DNA of 64,000 nt. It comes from Thioglobus_A sp964344985. GTDB taxonomy: Bacteria; Pseudomonadota; Gammaproteobacteria; PS1; Pseudothioglobaceae. The position numbers were made by a program, and so were the translations under genes. Location: the NCBI GenBank assembly GCA_964344985.1, contig CAYFPI010000003.1:1-64000 (forward strand). Reading direction: 5' to 3'. Position 1 is the first letter of the stretch. Each line of letters starts with the position of its first letter. Below, in pieces: positions 42,440 to 51,699 of the stretch. The notes beneath the pieces were generated by a model, which did no database searches, had not been told where the DNA came from, and was given only the letters and a program-made list of their open reading frames with translations.

Positions 42440-44803
42440 ATGAATATTTTATCGTCTTGGTTGCGTGAATGGATTTCTCCAGATGTTAGCGATGAGTTGT
42501 TAGCTGAGCAGCTGACCATGGCTGGCTTAGAGGTTGATGGTATTGAATCTGTTGCACCTGCTTTTACTAATGTTGTTGTGGGATATGTTGTTGAGTGTGA
42601 AAAACACCCTGATGCTGACAAGCTTAACCTATGTCAGGTGGAAGTTGGACAAGACAAGCCTGTGCAGATTATTTGTGGTGCGAAAAACGTACGCAAGGGT
42701 CTTAAGGTTATGGCAGCTTTAGTAGGCGCTAAACTTCCTGGTGATTTTAAAATTAAAAAAGCAAAATTGCGCGGTGTAGAATCATTCGGCATGATTTGTT
42801 CAGAGTCAGAATTAGGCATGAGCGACTCTTCAGGTGGTATTGCTGAGCTAGATGACGATGCACCAATTGGCATGAATATTCGTGAATATTTAAATCTTGA
42901 TGACAAAGTTATTGAGCTAGACATTACGCCAAATCGTGGCGATTGTTTTTCAATTTTAGGTGTAGCGCGCGAAGTGAGTGCTAACTATAATATGGCATTT
43001 TCAATGCCATCTTTTGATACCTCCGGTAGTGGCGTATCAAGCATTAAGACAAGCGTAAGCAATACAAAAGCTTGTCCTAAATATTTAACAAGAACAGTTA
43101 GCGGCATTAATAATACAGCTGCTACTCCTAAATGGATGGCAGACAAATTAACTCGTTCTGGCCAAGCACTACATTCTGTTGTGGTTGATATTACTAACTA
43201 CGTATTGTTAGAATTAGGCCAGCCAATGCATGCTTTTGATCTGTCAAAAATAAGCGGTGCAATTGAGGTTAGGAGTGCTAAATCTGGCGAGAAAATTGAG
43301 TTGTTAAATGAAACTACAGTTGCGCTAAATGACGACACGCTGATCATTGCTGATAATGATCAAGTACTTGCCATTGCTGGTGTAATGGGTGGTATGAGTA
43401 GTTCTACCCAGCCAGATTCTACAGAGATTTTGTTAGAAAGTGCTTTTTTTGAGCCGGTATCAATTGCAGGCAAGGCTAGAAGTTATGGTCTACATACAGA
43501 ATCATCACTTAGATTTGAGCGTGGAGTAGATTTTAATATTACTGAAGTTGCTATGGATCGCGCAACTCAATTAATTGTTGATATCTGTGGCGGTCAGGCG
43601 AGCAATGTTAATATTTGTGTTGATGATAATGCATTGCCAGTACTTAATCCAATTACCATTACTCAAGAAAAAATTCAGAAAGTATTAGGCTTTGAATTGG
43701 AAAGTAGTTGGATCGAAGAGAAGTTTATCAATCTTGATTTTAATATCATAGAAAAGACTAGTGATTCTTGGACAATCATCCCGCCAAGCTTTAGATTTGA
43801 TATTCGTATTTCTGCAGATTTAATTGAAGAGCTAGCAAGGCTTTATGGCTATGATAAATTGCCTGTGCAGAAGCTTTCGTTAGATGCAAATATTAATGTT
43901 ATTAAAGAAGCTGATGTTGATAAATATGATCTTATGCAGGCATTGGTTAGTCGAGGTTATCAAGAAGTAATTACCTATAGCTTTGTTTCTGAAAAATATC
44001 AAGATTTAGTTGATCCAGAAGCAAAAAAGATTACTTTATCCAATCCTATTTCTGCTGATATGTCGACCATGCGTTCATCACTTTGGGCGGGTTTATTACA
44101 AACAGTTGAATCTAATCAAAGACGTGGACACACTAATGCAAGGTTTTTTGAAATTGGCTTGTGTTTTGGCGGTGTAAAAGCAGACGAGCAGACTAATAAA
44201 TTAGCGGGCGTTGTATCTGGCAATCGTTTTGAGTCTCAATGGTCTGGCGATACTCAAGTGCTAGATTTTTTTGATGCTAAGGCTGATCTTGAATCAGTGC
44301 TTTCATTTACTGGCGCTCAGTTTGATTTTGAAGCAGCTGAGCATCCTGCTTTACAAAAAGGCCAAAGTGCTAGAATTACACTAAATGGTGTTTCTGTAGG
44401 TTGGATTGGTGCTTTATCACCTTCTGTGCAAAAAGAATTATCACTACCTAAGTGTTATTTGTATGAGGTGGATCTTGATTGTGCACTCAAAGGCAGGGTT
44501 TCTAAATATAAGGCTTTTTCTCAGTATCAGCAAGCTCAGCGTGATATTGCTTTGGTATTAGATGAAACAACGCCAGTAGCAGAGCTTGTACGTAGTATTC
44601 AAGATCTTAAACAAGAACACTTTATTGATGTTAGCTTATTCGACATATATGCAGGTGAGAATATTGACTCTGGCAAGAAAAGCGTTGCACTTAATCTGAC
44701 TTATCAATCGATGGAAGCAACGCTTTCTGACGAAGAGGTTAACGCTAAAGTTGATGAGGTTTTGGTATTAATGCAAGATAAATTCTCAGCTGTGCTTAGA
44801 TAA
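42440..44803 (+). CDS. pheT: Phenylalanyl-tRNA synthetase beta subunit
   Basis: 787 residues with all domains: N-terminal tRNA-binding OB domain (KHPDADKLNLCQVEVG), B3/B4 editing region, B5 (PITITQEKIQKVLG), the catalytic-like core (ITYSFVSEKYQDLV), and a C-terminal anticodon-recognition domain (QYQQAQRDIALVLDE). The stop shares one base with the ihfA start. Confidence 0.98.
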   Translation: MNILSSWLREWISPDVSDELLAEQLTMAGLEVDGIESVAPAFTNVVVGYVVECEKHPDADKLNLCQVEVGQDKPVQIICGAKNVRKGLKVMAALVGAKLPGDFKIKKAKLRGVESFGMICSESELGMSDSSGGIAELDDDAPIGMNIREYLNLDDKVIELDITPNRGDCFSILGVAREVSANYNMAFSMPSFDTSGSGVSSIKTSVSNTKACPKYLTRTVSGINNTAATPKWMADKLTRSGQALHSVVVDITNYVLLELGQPMHAFDLSKISGAIEVRSAKSGEKIELLNETTVALNDDTLIIADNDQVLAIAGVMGGMSSSTQPDSTEILLESAFFEPVSIAGKARSYGLHTESSLRFERGVDFNITEVAMDRATQLIVDICGGQASNVNICVDDNALPVLNPITITQEKIQKVLGFELESSWIEEKFINLDFNIIEKTSDSWTIIPPSFRFDIRISADLIEELARLYGYDKLPVQKLSLDANINVIKEADVDKYDLMQALVSRGYQEVITYSFVSEKYQDLVDPEAKKITLSNPISADMSTMRSSLWAGLLQTVESNQRRGHTNARFFEIGLCFGGVKADEQTNKLAGVVSGNRFESQWSGDTQVLDFFDAKADLESVLSFTGAQFDFEAAEHPALQKGQSARITLNGVSVGWIGALSPSVQKELSLPKCYLYEVDLDCALKGRVSKYKAFSQYQQAQRDIALVLDETTPVAELVRSIQDLKQEHFIDVSLFDIYAGENIDSGKKSVALNLTYQSMEATLSDEEVNAKVDEVLVLMQDKFSAVLR

Positions 44804-45087
44804 TGTCGATCACTAAAAAAGATATTGCTGATGTATTGGTGCGTGAAATTCATATGACACACGCCCAAGCTTTGCAGTTTACCAATGAGTTTTTTGATCA
44901 AATCAAAAACACCTTGGCCACTGGTGAAGAAGTGAAGTTTTCAGGTTTTGGAAATTTTACTGTTCGTGAAAAATCAGCAAGACCAGGTAGAAATCCAAAA
45001 ACTGGTGAGGCGGTAGAAATTTCAGCTAGAAAAGTAGTTAACTTTAAAGCAGGTCCAAAACTAAAAGCTGCAACTCAAAAAGGTTAG
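44803..45087 (+). CDS. ihfA: Integration host factor alpha subunit
   Basis: 94 residues of the HU/IHF family, with FSGFGNFTVREKSARPGRNP and VNFKAGPKLKAA. The position right after pheT, as in E. coli, distinguishes it as IHF alpha. It bends DNA at specific sites together with IHF beta, which is not in the window. The usual MerR-like gene downstream is absent. Confidence 0.95.
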   Translation: MSITKKDIADVLVREIHMTHAQALQFTNEFFDQIKNTLATGEEVKFSGFGNFTVREKSARPGRNPKTGEAVEISARKVVNFKAGPKLKAATQKG

Positions 45088-45094
45088 GCTTAAC

Positions 45095-45565
45095 TTACTC
45101 TGAAATTGCTGACATAAACCCTTTAAGGACAGGCATAATTTTTTCAACGACTTGTTGATTCTTTTCAATATTATTTATTTGATCTTTAATAGTCTTGTCA
45201 GATTCTAATAAAGTAATGTTGTAGTCGTCATCAAATTCAAAGTTAATAAAATAAAAGCCTTTAGCCTTGTCTCTGATTGATCTAACAGATAAGAAATCAG
45301 TCTCCCAAGCAAGCTCTGCTTGATACACTGCATTTGAGTCGGTTTCATCTCTTGTAACTAAAATTAGTGTTGAGCCAAAATGAAAGATAAAATGATTAGC
45401 GCTGCAATTAGAAGCCTTCTTAGTATCCAACTCTCCACGCTCAAGTGCATTGGCAATTTGTTTAAGTTGTTCATTATTAAGCTGAATATATTTAGCGTCA
45501 AGGTAGGCATCAATGTCTGAGTCTGGATGATTATTTTGTAAAAATGTAACTAATTTCTTAAGCAT
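45095..45565 (-). CDS. Hypothetical cytoplasmic protein
   Basis: 156 residues, not recognised. It is acidic, with no signal peptide or membrane helix. The C-terminal third is helical (KTIKDQINNIEKNQQVVEKIMP), and the middle is beta-like with FIFHFGSTLILVTRDE and GFYFINFEFDDDYNITLLES. It is convergent with ihfA (7-nt gap) and 76 nt from the AI-2E transporter gene upstream. Codon use looks like that of its neighbours, which supports a real gene. Confidence 0.7.
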   Translation of the reverse strand: MLKKLVTFLQNNHPDSDIDAYLDAKYIQLNNEQLKQIANALERGELDTKKASNCSANHFIFHFGSTLILVTRDETDSNAVYQAELAWETDFLSVRSIRDKAKGFYFINFEFDDDYNITLLESDKTIKDQINNIEKNQQVVEKIMPVLKGFMSAISE

Positions 45566-45641
45566 AAATCTAACTTGAGTAAAAAGCTAAGAATTATACC
45601 CGATAGAGACTTTAGGTTTGATTTGCTTGGCGTGTAGTAAG

Positions 45642-46712
45642 TTAGCTCTTATCAAGAGTGTCTTTGTACTTAAGCGCATAAACATCAAAAATACTAATTG
45701 CCATGGCAGCAATAATTGGTCCAATCAATAGACCTAAGATACCAAACTGAATAATCCCAGCAAGTGTAGAGAGAACAGTTATTAATGTATGGTCAAGAGC
45801 GCTACCTTGGTCAGACTGTCTAGACAGCAGTTTGATTATTATTGGCCTAACTAAATTATCAACAATAAAACCAATAATAAACGCACCAAAAAAGACAATA
45901 ATAAGTGCATCAACAGTTTGTCCTTGAGCGTATAAATATAAGCTTAATGGTAGCCAAATGATTAAGCCTCCTAATAGTGGCACAAAACTAGCAAGCGCCA
46001 TGGCAATACCAAAATACAAAATAGGCAATCCAACCATCATGCTTGCAATTGAAAAAATAATGCCTTGCAATAAAGCGATTAAAAACACACTGCCTACTAA
46101 GGTTATAGATAAATTAGAAAACTCTCCAAGCAAAATATCATCAAAGCGATTCTCTAAAGGAGAAAGATCTTTGATACGCTTAACAATTCTTTTGCCATCG
46201 ATATAGAAGTAATAAAGTGAAAAAATAACAACAATTAAAAAGAACACAAAATATGAAGATAGTGAAACAATGCTTTTTAATACAACAATTGAAAAATCTT
46301 TAACAGTAATTAATAAGCTTTCCAAGTTGTTGTTTAGCGTGCTACTTAACGAGGAAATTATTGAGTCTGGCAGGGGTAATCCAGCAATAGTCTGAGCAGA
46401 GATTTGACTTACCTGTTCGTAGTTAAATTGGCTGTTAAGGGTTTGTATGAGTGTGGATATCTCTAGTGTGCTAATCAACAAAATATAACTAAGTGGTAAT
46501 ATCAATACAATAGTTACCATTAGTGTGCTGAGCAGTGCTGAGGTGTTGTTAGAGAATCTGGTTTGTAATTTTTGATAATAAGAAAAGGTTGCAATGGCAA
46601 TCATTAAAGATAAAAACAAGGCGGGAATAAATGGACTAAATAACCAAATTAAGCCACCAATAGCTAGAATTAGTAGACTCAGCATAAATCCATGCTCATA
46701 AGGTGCTTTCAT
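45642..46712 (-). CDS. AI-2E family transporter (PerM-like permease)
   Basis: 356 residues with about eight hydrophobic segments and the family's typical paired N-terminal helices (LSLLILAIGGLIWLFSPFIPALFL, quoted in part), the central LVGSVFLIALLQGIIF and the C-terminal DNLVRPIIIKLLSRQ. Members include TqsA, PerM and YtvI; the cargo here is not readable. It overlaps the NIF3-like gene by 4 nt. A role as a Na+/H+ antiporter-like permease, known for some members, is an alternative to signal export. Confidence 0.87.
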   Translation of the reverse strand: MKAPYEHGFMLSLLILAIGGLIWLFSPFIPALFLSLMIAIATFSYYQKLQTRFSNNTSALLSTLMVTIVLILPLSYILLISTLEISTLIQTLNSQFNYEQVSQISAQTIAGLPLPDSIISSLSSTLNNNLESLLITVKDFSIVVLKSIVSLSSYFVFFLIVVIFSLYYFYIDGKRIVKRIKDLSPLENRFDDILLGEFSNLSITLVGSVFLIALLQGIIFSIASMMVGLPILYFGIAMALASFVPLLGGLIIWLPLSLYLYAQGQTVDALIIVFFGAFIIGFIVDNLVRPIIIKLLSRQSDQGSALDHTLITVLSTLAGIIQFGILGLLIGPIIAAMAISIFDVYALKYKDTLDKS

Positions 46713-47020
46713 TGGTTTTCCATTTTGGTTACTGTGTAGGCAACTTCTTCGTAAGGGTGGGCAAATTTCATGGCCTCAATGGCCAGCTTGAGATTATCAT
46801 CGACACACATCATTTCAACTTTGTACTCTTCAATGGCTTCAAGCTCATCGATTATGCCAATACTGGGATTGGCGCCATCAATCGGTTTAAATTGTCCCAT
46901 ACCAATGGTTTGCCAAGCGCAATTTTCATAGTTATTAAGCTTGCCAGCACCTGCATCAAACATAGCATTTTTGACAATTTCTAAATCGGTTTCTGGCACA
47001 TAAAAACTGATTTGATACAT
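46709..47020 (-). CDS. NIF3-associated small domain protein (CutA-like fold)
   Basis: 103 residues. The pattern YQISFYVPETDLEIVKNAMFDAGAG, quoted in part, then YENCAWQTIGMGQFKP and FAHPYEEVAYTV, matches the small domain inserted in some NIF3/YqfO proteins and found alone in many Proteobacteria. HPYEEVAY near the C-terminus is its hallmark. Function is unknown. It overlaps the AI-2E transporter gene and directly follows the alkD-like gene. Confidence 0.83.
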   Translation of the reverse strand: MYQISFYVPETDLEIVKNAMFDAGAGKLNNYENCAWQTIGMGQFKPIDGANPSIGIIDELEAIEEYKVEMMCVDDNLKLAIEAMKFAHPYEEVAYTVTKMENQ

Positions 47021-47725
47021 TTAAAACTCCCCTTTTAAATAACGTAATCTTTCATTTTCATCCATACGTTCAATGGCATATCTTAATGTAGTTCTGGGAA
47101 GTTGTGCATAATTTTCTCTTAAGAAGGATTTACAAACCTTATCGTCTTTTTTGTATATTTCTCTTAACATCCAGCCAACAGCTTTATGAATGAGATCGTG
47201 CTTATCACTTAAAAGTTGTTTTGCAATTATAAGTGTTGGTTTAAATTCATTGTTTTTAATAAATGCAAAAGTTGCAACAATGGCAATACGCTTCTCCCAC
47301 AAGTTTGATGACTTTGCAAAGTCGTAAAGCAAAGGTAATTTATCTTGATGGTTAAATATATAATCCCCAATGGTGTGAGGAATTGTAGTGTCCACCAAAT
47401 CCCAGTTATTAACGGCATTAATATTTTTTAGATAGTAATTAAAGATTGTTTGCTTGTCTTCAACTTGGTATTTATCAACCAGCATAATTAGAGCGCAATG
47501 GCGCACCTCATGAATAGGGTGTTGTAGTAATTCATCTAGTATTTTAAAAGTTATTTCTTTGTGATATTTTTTTGCCACTTTTCTAGTATGTGGCACACGT
47601 ATGCCCATAAATTTATCAAATTCTGAATACTCTCCTTTGTCAGTTTTAAAAAACCATTCGTTAGTCTTTCGGCGCTCGCTACTAGCATAAGTTTTTAATT
47701 CATCAATTATTTCTTTTGCATTCAT
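47021..47725 (-). CDS. DNA alkylation repair protein (AlkD-like)
   Basis: 234 residues of HEAT-like helical repeats: FMGIRVPHTRKVAKKY, HEVRHCALIMLVDKY, NNWDLVDTTIPHTIGDY and DLIHKAVGWMLREIYKKD. The last motif, plus WD and aromatic residues, corresponds to the AlkD pocket that excises N3- and N7-alkylpurines. It starts the alkD-NIF3-like-AI-2E run and is divergent from msrA with a 41-nt gap, so their promoters overlap. Confidence 0.9.
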   Translation of the reverse strand: MNAKEIIDELKTYASSERRKTNEWFFKTDKGEYSEFDKFMGIRVPHTRKVAKKYHKEITFKILDELLQHPIHEVRHCALIMLVDKYQVEDKQTIFNYYLKNINAVNNWDLVDTTIPHTIGDYIFNHQDKLPLLYDFAKSSNLWEKRIAIVATFAFIKNNEFKPTLIIAKQLLSDKHDLIHKAVGWMLREIYKKDDKVCKSFLRENYAQLPRTTLRYAIERMDENERLRYLKGEF

Positions 47726-47766
47726 CAGCTATACTATGATTTTTTTTAATAGTGGCTTAATCATAC

Positions 47767-48261
47767 ATGCAAATAGCTTATTTCGCCGGTGGATGTTTTT
47801 GGTGTGTTGAGGCTGTGTTTCAACGTGTAGAAGGAGTTGTTAATGTTATTTCTGGCTATTGTAATGGTAGTACTATCAATCCTAGTTATCAAGATATTTG
47901 CACAGGAGAAACGGGTCATGCCGAGGTGGTAAGAATTGAGTTTGATGAATCAAAAATTTCTTTTCAACAATTATTAAAAATATTTTTTGCCACGCACGAC
48001 GCAACAACACTCAACCAACAAGGTGATGACAAAGGCACGCAGTATAGATCTGCTGTATTTTATACTGATGATATTCAAAGACGGCAAGCAGGGGATTTTA
48101 TTAAAAAATTAGAAAATGACATTGTTACAGAAGTAAGTAAATTAGAAAAATTTTATCCAGCTGAAGATTGTCATCAGAACTACTTTAATAATAATCCTGA
48201 GCAAGCTTATTGTAGAATGCTTATTAAACCCAAGATTGATAACTATTTTAAAAACCTATGA
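47767..48261 (+). CDS. msrA: Peptide methionine sulfoxide reductase MsrA
   Basis: 164 residues. The active-site motif GGCFWCVEAVF has the catalytic Cys10, and GYCNGSTINPSYQDICTGETGHAEVV, quoted in part, is the substrate region. It repairs S-form methionine sulfoxide. It overlaps the MoeB/ThiF-like gene by 4 nt. No MsrB is adjacent. Confidence 0.96.
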   Translation: MQIAYFAGGCFWCVEAVFQRVEGVVNVISGYCNGSTINPSYQDICTGETGHAEVVRIEFDESKISFQQLLKIFFATHDATTLNQQGDDKGTQYRSAVFYTDDIQRRQAGDFIKKLENDIVTEVSKLEKFYPAEDCHQNYFNNNPEQAYCRMLIKPKIDNYFKNL

Positions 48262-48998
48262 ACGATCAAGATCTACTAAGATACTCTCGCCAAATAATGC
48301 TGCCTCAAATTGGTATAGAGGGCCAGCAGACTTTGTTAGATTCTACATTTTTATTGATTGGAATGGGTGGATTAGGCTCTCCAAATGCGCTTTATTTGGC
48401 AGCAGCTGGAGTTGGTCATTTAATTATTGCAGATTTTGATACAGTAGAAATCTCCAATCTTCAGCGCCAGGTTATTCATCATACAGATGACATCGGAAAA
48501 CCCAAAGTAGACTCTGCTAAAGAGAAAATGCTTGCAATTAACCCTGATATAAAAATTACCACAGTTGAAAGATTAGATGAGAGTAATTTAGGTTTATGGA
48601 TAGAGCAATCTGATGTGGTATTAGATGGCACTGATAATTTTGAATCGCGCTTTAAAACCAATCAGTCCTGTGTTGAACAAAAAACACCTTTGGTGTCAGC
48701 AGCGGTTATTCGTTTTGAGGGCCAACTCTGCGTTTTTAAAGGCTATGAATCTAATCAGCCTTGTTATCAGTGCTTATACTCAAAAGAGGGTAATAATGAT
48801 GAGAACTGCACTGAGAATGGCATACTTGCCCCTGTTGCTGGAGTAATGGGGTCTTTACAAGCCTTGCAAGCACTTAAAGTTGCACTTGGTTTGGGCGAGC
48901 AATTAGTGGGTAAATTGATGATAATAGATGCACTCGATTTAAACATTAGAAGTGTCAAAATCAACAAGGATAGTACTTGTCCAGTGTGTGGCAAATAG
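48258..48998 (+). CDS. moeB: Ubiquitin-like-protein activating enzyme (MoeB/ThiF family)
   Basis: 246 residues. ATP-binding GMGGLGSPNALYLAAAGVG near residue 36, then DFDTVEISNLQRQ, DGTDNFESRF, and zinc ligands in CYQCLY and CPVCGK. These adenylate the C-terminal glycine of MoaD or ThiS. The family branches are hard to separate by eye; MoeB is preferred for length, but ThiF is possible, since a thiO-like gene lies elsewhere in the window. Confidence 0.83.
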   Translation: MNDQDLLRYSRQIMLPQIGIEGQQTLLDSTFLLIGMGGLGSPNALYLAAAGVGHLIIADFDTVEISNLQRQVIHHTDDIGKPKVDSAKEKMLAINPDIKITTVERLDESNLGLWIEQSDVVLDGTDNFESRFKTNQSCVEQKTPLVSAAVIRFEGQLCVFKGYESNQPCYQCLYSKEGNNDENCTENGILAPVAGVMGSLQALQALKVALGLGEQLVGKLMIIDALDLNIRSVKINKDSTCPVCGK

Positions 48999-49067
48999 TA
49001 AGTAAAAATCAGCCTAAAATCTTAGTAAAAAAAACGCACAAAAAGATGAAATTATTAATAATATCTG

Positions 49068-49073
49068 TATAAT
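49068..49073 (+). promoter_or_regulatory. Candidate -10 box of the 60-residue protein gene
   Basis: TATAAT lies about 85 nt before the ATG, in the 160-nt gap after moeB. No good -35 is visible. A second weak AT-rich site is nearer the gene. Confidence 0.35.
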
Positions 49074-49158
49074 TAGTGCCAAAAATAATTTTATTAAAAT
49101 ATTTTTTAGCTGCAAATCTCTTACAGCGGATATTTTAAGACTTTCTAGGAGTAATAAT

Positions 49159-49341
49159 ATGAGCGGACAAATGCAAAGACCTGAAGTTCCTACAGGTGTA
49201 GTTGGTAAAGATGGTTTTAAGGTTACAACAACTCAAGTTAGAGTTGACGGTAAAGTACAGCCAGGTTTTCACGTAGGTTACACAACTGAGTGGGATGAAG
49301 TTCAAAAGGAAGTTCCATACGAAACACCTAAAAGACCATAA
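49159..49341 (+). CDS. Solitary 60-residue protein of unknown function
   Basis: MSGQMQRPEVPTGVVGKDG and then KVQPGFHVGYTTEWDEV. There is no signal peptide, membrane helix or cysteine. It has a strong Shine-Dalgarno (CTAGGAGTAATA), its own candidate promoter, and a strong terminator 25 nt downstream, so it stands as a single-gene unit. That layout is typical of an abundantly made small protein. I do not recognise the family. Codon use is regular and the reading frame is clean. Confidence 0.75.
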   Translation: MSGQMQRPEVPTGVVGKDGFKVTTTQVRVDGKVQPGFHVGYTTEWDEVQKEVPYETPKRP

Positions 49342-49365
49342 TTTTTTTAGATAAATTATTGTTTT

Positions 49366-49394
49366 AAAAAAAGCCGCAATTTGCGGCTTTTTTT
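49366..49394. terminator. Strong terminator after the 60-residue gene
   Basis: AAAAAAAGCCGCA and TGCGGCTTTTTTT form a 13-bp stem with a tiny loop, with T tracts in both directions. Confidence 0.9.
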
Positions 49395-49469
49395 ATTGTC
49401 TGCTTGTAAGTAGTAAAATTAATGCCAATAAGTCTTGTACAATTTGCTCTAAATAATTAGGAATTAACA

Positions 49470-50504
49470 ATGAAAGCGTTAGTAAAAAAACATGCAAAAG
49501 AAGGAATTTGGTTAGAAGATGTGCCAATGCCTGAAGTGGGTAATAATGATGTTTTGGTAAAGATCAAAAAAACAGCAATTTGTGGTACCGATATCCATAT
49601 TTATAATTGGGATGAATGGGCGCAAAAAACCATTCCTGTGCCAATGACTACTGGCCATGAATTTGCAGGAGAAATTGTAGAGCTGGGTTCTAATGTCAGT
49701 GATTTAAAAATTGGTGATATTGTCTCAGGTGAAGGGCATATTACTTGTGGCCGTTGTCGCAATTGTTTAGCAGGGCGTAAGCACTTATGTCCAAACACTA
49801 TCGGCATTGGTGTTAATCGCACAGGGTGTTTCGCTGAGTATTTATCGATTCCAGCTGAGAATGTATTCAAACCATCACGTGATATCTCTACTGATTTACT
49901 TAGCTGTTTTGACCCGTATGGCAACGCCGTACATACTGCATTGTCTTTTAACATGGTGGGTGAGGACGTGCTTATTACTGGCGCAGGACCAATTGGTATT
50001 ATGGCAGCTATGGTAGCAATGCACGCCGGAGCGCGTAATGTTGTTATTACCGATCTTAATCAATATCGTCTAGATTTGGCTAAAAAAGTAGTACCAAAGG
50101 TTATTCCTGTTAATGTTGGAAAAGAGTCTATTACTCCAGAGTTAATGCAAGAGTTGGGTATTTTTGAAGGTTTTGATGTAGGCCTGGAGATGAGCGGCTC
50201 TCCGCATGCATTTGGTGATATGTTAAATCTTATGATTAATGGCGGTAATATTGCCATGTTGGCAATTATGCCATCAGGATCAGGCATTGATTGGGATCAA
50301 GTGGTGTTTAAAGGATTAACAATTAAAGGTATTTACGGTCGTGAGATTTTCGAGACTTGGTACAAAGGTTCAATGATGGTACAAAGTGGCCTACCACTGG
50401 AAGACATTATTACCCATCGCTTTCACTATACAGACTTTCAAAAAGGTTTTGACGCGATGCTCTCGGGTGAGTCTGGCAAAGTAATATTAAATTGGGAAGA
50501 TTGA
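49470..50504 (+). CDS. tdh: L-threonine 3-dehydrogenase
   Basis: 344 residues, zinc alcohol dehydrogenase family. Catalytic zinc ligands Cys38, His63 and Glu64 (CGTDIHIYN, TGHEFAG) and structural zinc cysteines 93, 96, 99 and 107 are all present. The NAD-binding motif is GAGPIGIMAA. It oxidises threonine to 2-amino-3-ketobutyrate. The next gene, kbl, is one base away and completes the route to glycine and acetyl-CoA. Confidence 0.97.
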   Translation: MKALVKKHAKEGIWLEDVPMPEVGNNDVLVKIKKTAICGTDIHIYNWDEWAQKTIPVPMTTGHEFAGEIVELGSNVSDLKIGDIVSGEGHITCGRCRNCLAGRKHLCPNTIGIGVNRTGCFAEYLSIPAENVFKPSRDISTDLLSCFDPYGNAVHTALSFNMVGEDVLITGAGPIGIMAAMVAMHAGARNVVITDLNQYRLDLAKKVVPKVIPVNVGKESITPELMQELGIFEGFDVGLEMSGSPHAFGDMLNLMINGGNIAMLAIMPSGSGIDWDQVVFKGLTIKGIYGREIFETWYKGSMMVQSGLPLEDIITHRFHYTDFQKGFDAMLSGESGKVILNWED

Positions 50505-50505
50505 T

Positions 50506-51699
50506 ATGAGTTTTAAAAGTGCAAAAGATAGCATTGCTAAAGATTTAAAAGAAATTGAGGCTGCAGGCCTTTGGAAGACTGAGCGTATTATCGCTTCAGA
50601 GCAGAAAAATGATATCACCTTAGAAGATGGCTCAGAAGTTGTTAATATGTGTGCCAACAACTACTTGGGCTTGGCCAATAATGTGGAGGTTATTCAAGCG
50701 GCTAAAGACAGTTTTCATCAGTGGGGGTTTGGCTTATCATCGGTGCGTTTTATTTGCGGCACGCAAACAGTTCATAAAACTTTAGAACAAAAGGTTAGTG
50801 AATTTTTAGGCATGGAAGATACGATTTTGTATGCTGCGTGTTTTGATGCGAATGCAGGATTGTTTGAAGCCATTCTAACTAACGAAGATGCCATTATTTC
50901 TGATGAGCTTAACCATGCTTCAATCATTGATGGTGTGCGCTTGTGCAAGGCTGCAAGATTCCGCTATAAAAATAATGATATGGATGATTTGCGTGCAAAG
51001 CTAGAAGAAGCAAAAGCCGGTGGTGCAAGAAGAATTTTAATTACTACTGATGGTGTATTTTCAATGGATGGCACCGTTGCACAGCTAGACAAAATTTGTG
51101 ATTTGGCTGATGAGTTTGACGCCATGGTGCATCATGATGATTGTCATGCAGTTGGCTTTATGGGTAAAAACGGTCGTGGCGTTCATGAGTATTGCGATGT
51201 GATGGATCGAGTGGATATTATTACTGGCACGTTTGGTAAGGCACTCGGTGGTGCGTCAGGCGGTTATACCTCAGCTCGTAAAGAGATTGTTGATATGCTA
51301 CGCCAACGATCACGCCCTTATTTGTTCTCCAATACTTTAGCGCCATCAATTTGTGCGGCATCACTTAAAGTGTTGGATATGCTTTCAAGCTCGACAGAAC
51401 TGCGTGATCGATTAGAGTCTAATACGCATTACTTTAGAAAAGGCATGCAAGAGGCAGGGTTTGATGTGGATGATGGCGATCATCCAATTGTGCCGGTAAT
51501 GTTGGGTGATGCTAAGCTTGCACAACAGATGAGTAAAAAACTCTTGGAAAAGGGTATTTATGCAATTGGATTTTTCTTTCCAGTGGTACCAAAAGGCAAG
51601 GCTAGAATTCGCACACAAATATCTGCAGCTCATACCAAAGAGGATTTAGATCAAGCAATTGAAGCTTTTGCGCAAACTCGAGATGAATTAGCTAGTTAG
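50506..51699 (+). CDS. kbl: 2-amino-3-ketobutyrate CoA ligase (glycine C-acetyltransferase)
   Basis: 397 residues, an alpha-oxoamine synthase. The PLP lysine is Lys245 in TGTFGKALGGASGGY, with the HHDDCHAVGFMG aspartate upstream. It splits 2-amino-3-ketobutyrate to glycine and acetyl-CoA. The order here is tdh-kbl, reversed relative to E. coli kbl-tdh. It overlaps the convergent DJ-1 gene by 4 nt. Confidence 0.97.
   Translation: MSFKSAKDSIAKDLKEIEAAGLWKTERIIASEQKNDITLEDGSEVVNMCANNYLGLANNVEVIQAAKDSFHQWGFGLSSVRFICGTQTVHKTLEQKVSEFLGMEDTILYAACFDANAGLFEAILTNEDAIISDELNHASIIDGVRLCKAARFRYKNNDMDDLRAKLEEAKAGGARRILITTDGVFSMDGTVAQLDKICDLADEFDAMVHHDDCHAVGFMGKNGRGVHEYCDVMDRVDIITGTFGKALGGASGGYTSARKEIVDMLRQRSRPYLFSNTLAPSICAASLKVLDMLSSSTELRDRLESNTHYFRKGMQEAGFDVDDGDHPIVPVMLGDAKLAQQMSKKLLEKGIYAIGFFFPVVPKGKARIRTQISAAHTKEDLDQAIEAFAQTRDELAS

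Noticed and set aside
47767..48261. msrA as a further member of the ECF regulon
   Set aside because: No TGAAAC...TGTAT motif exists in the 41-nt gap before msrA.
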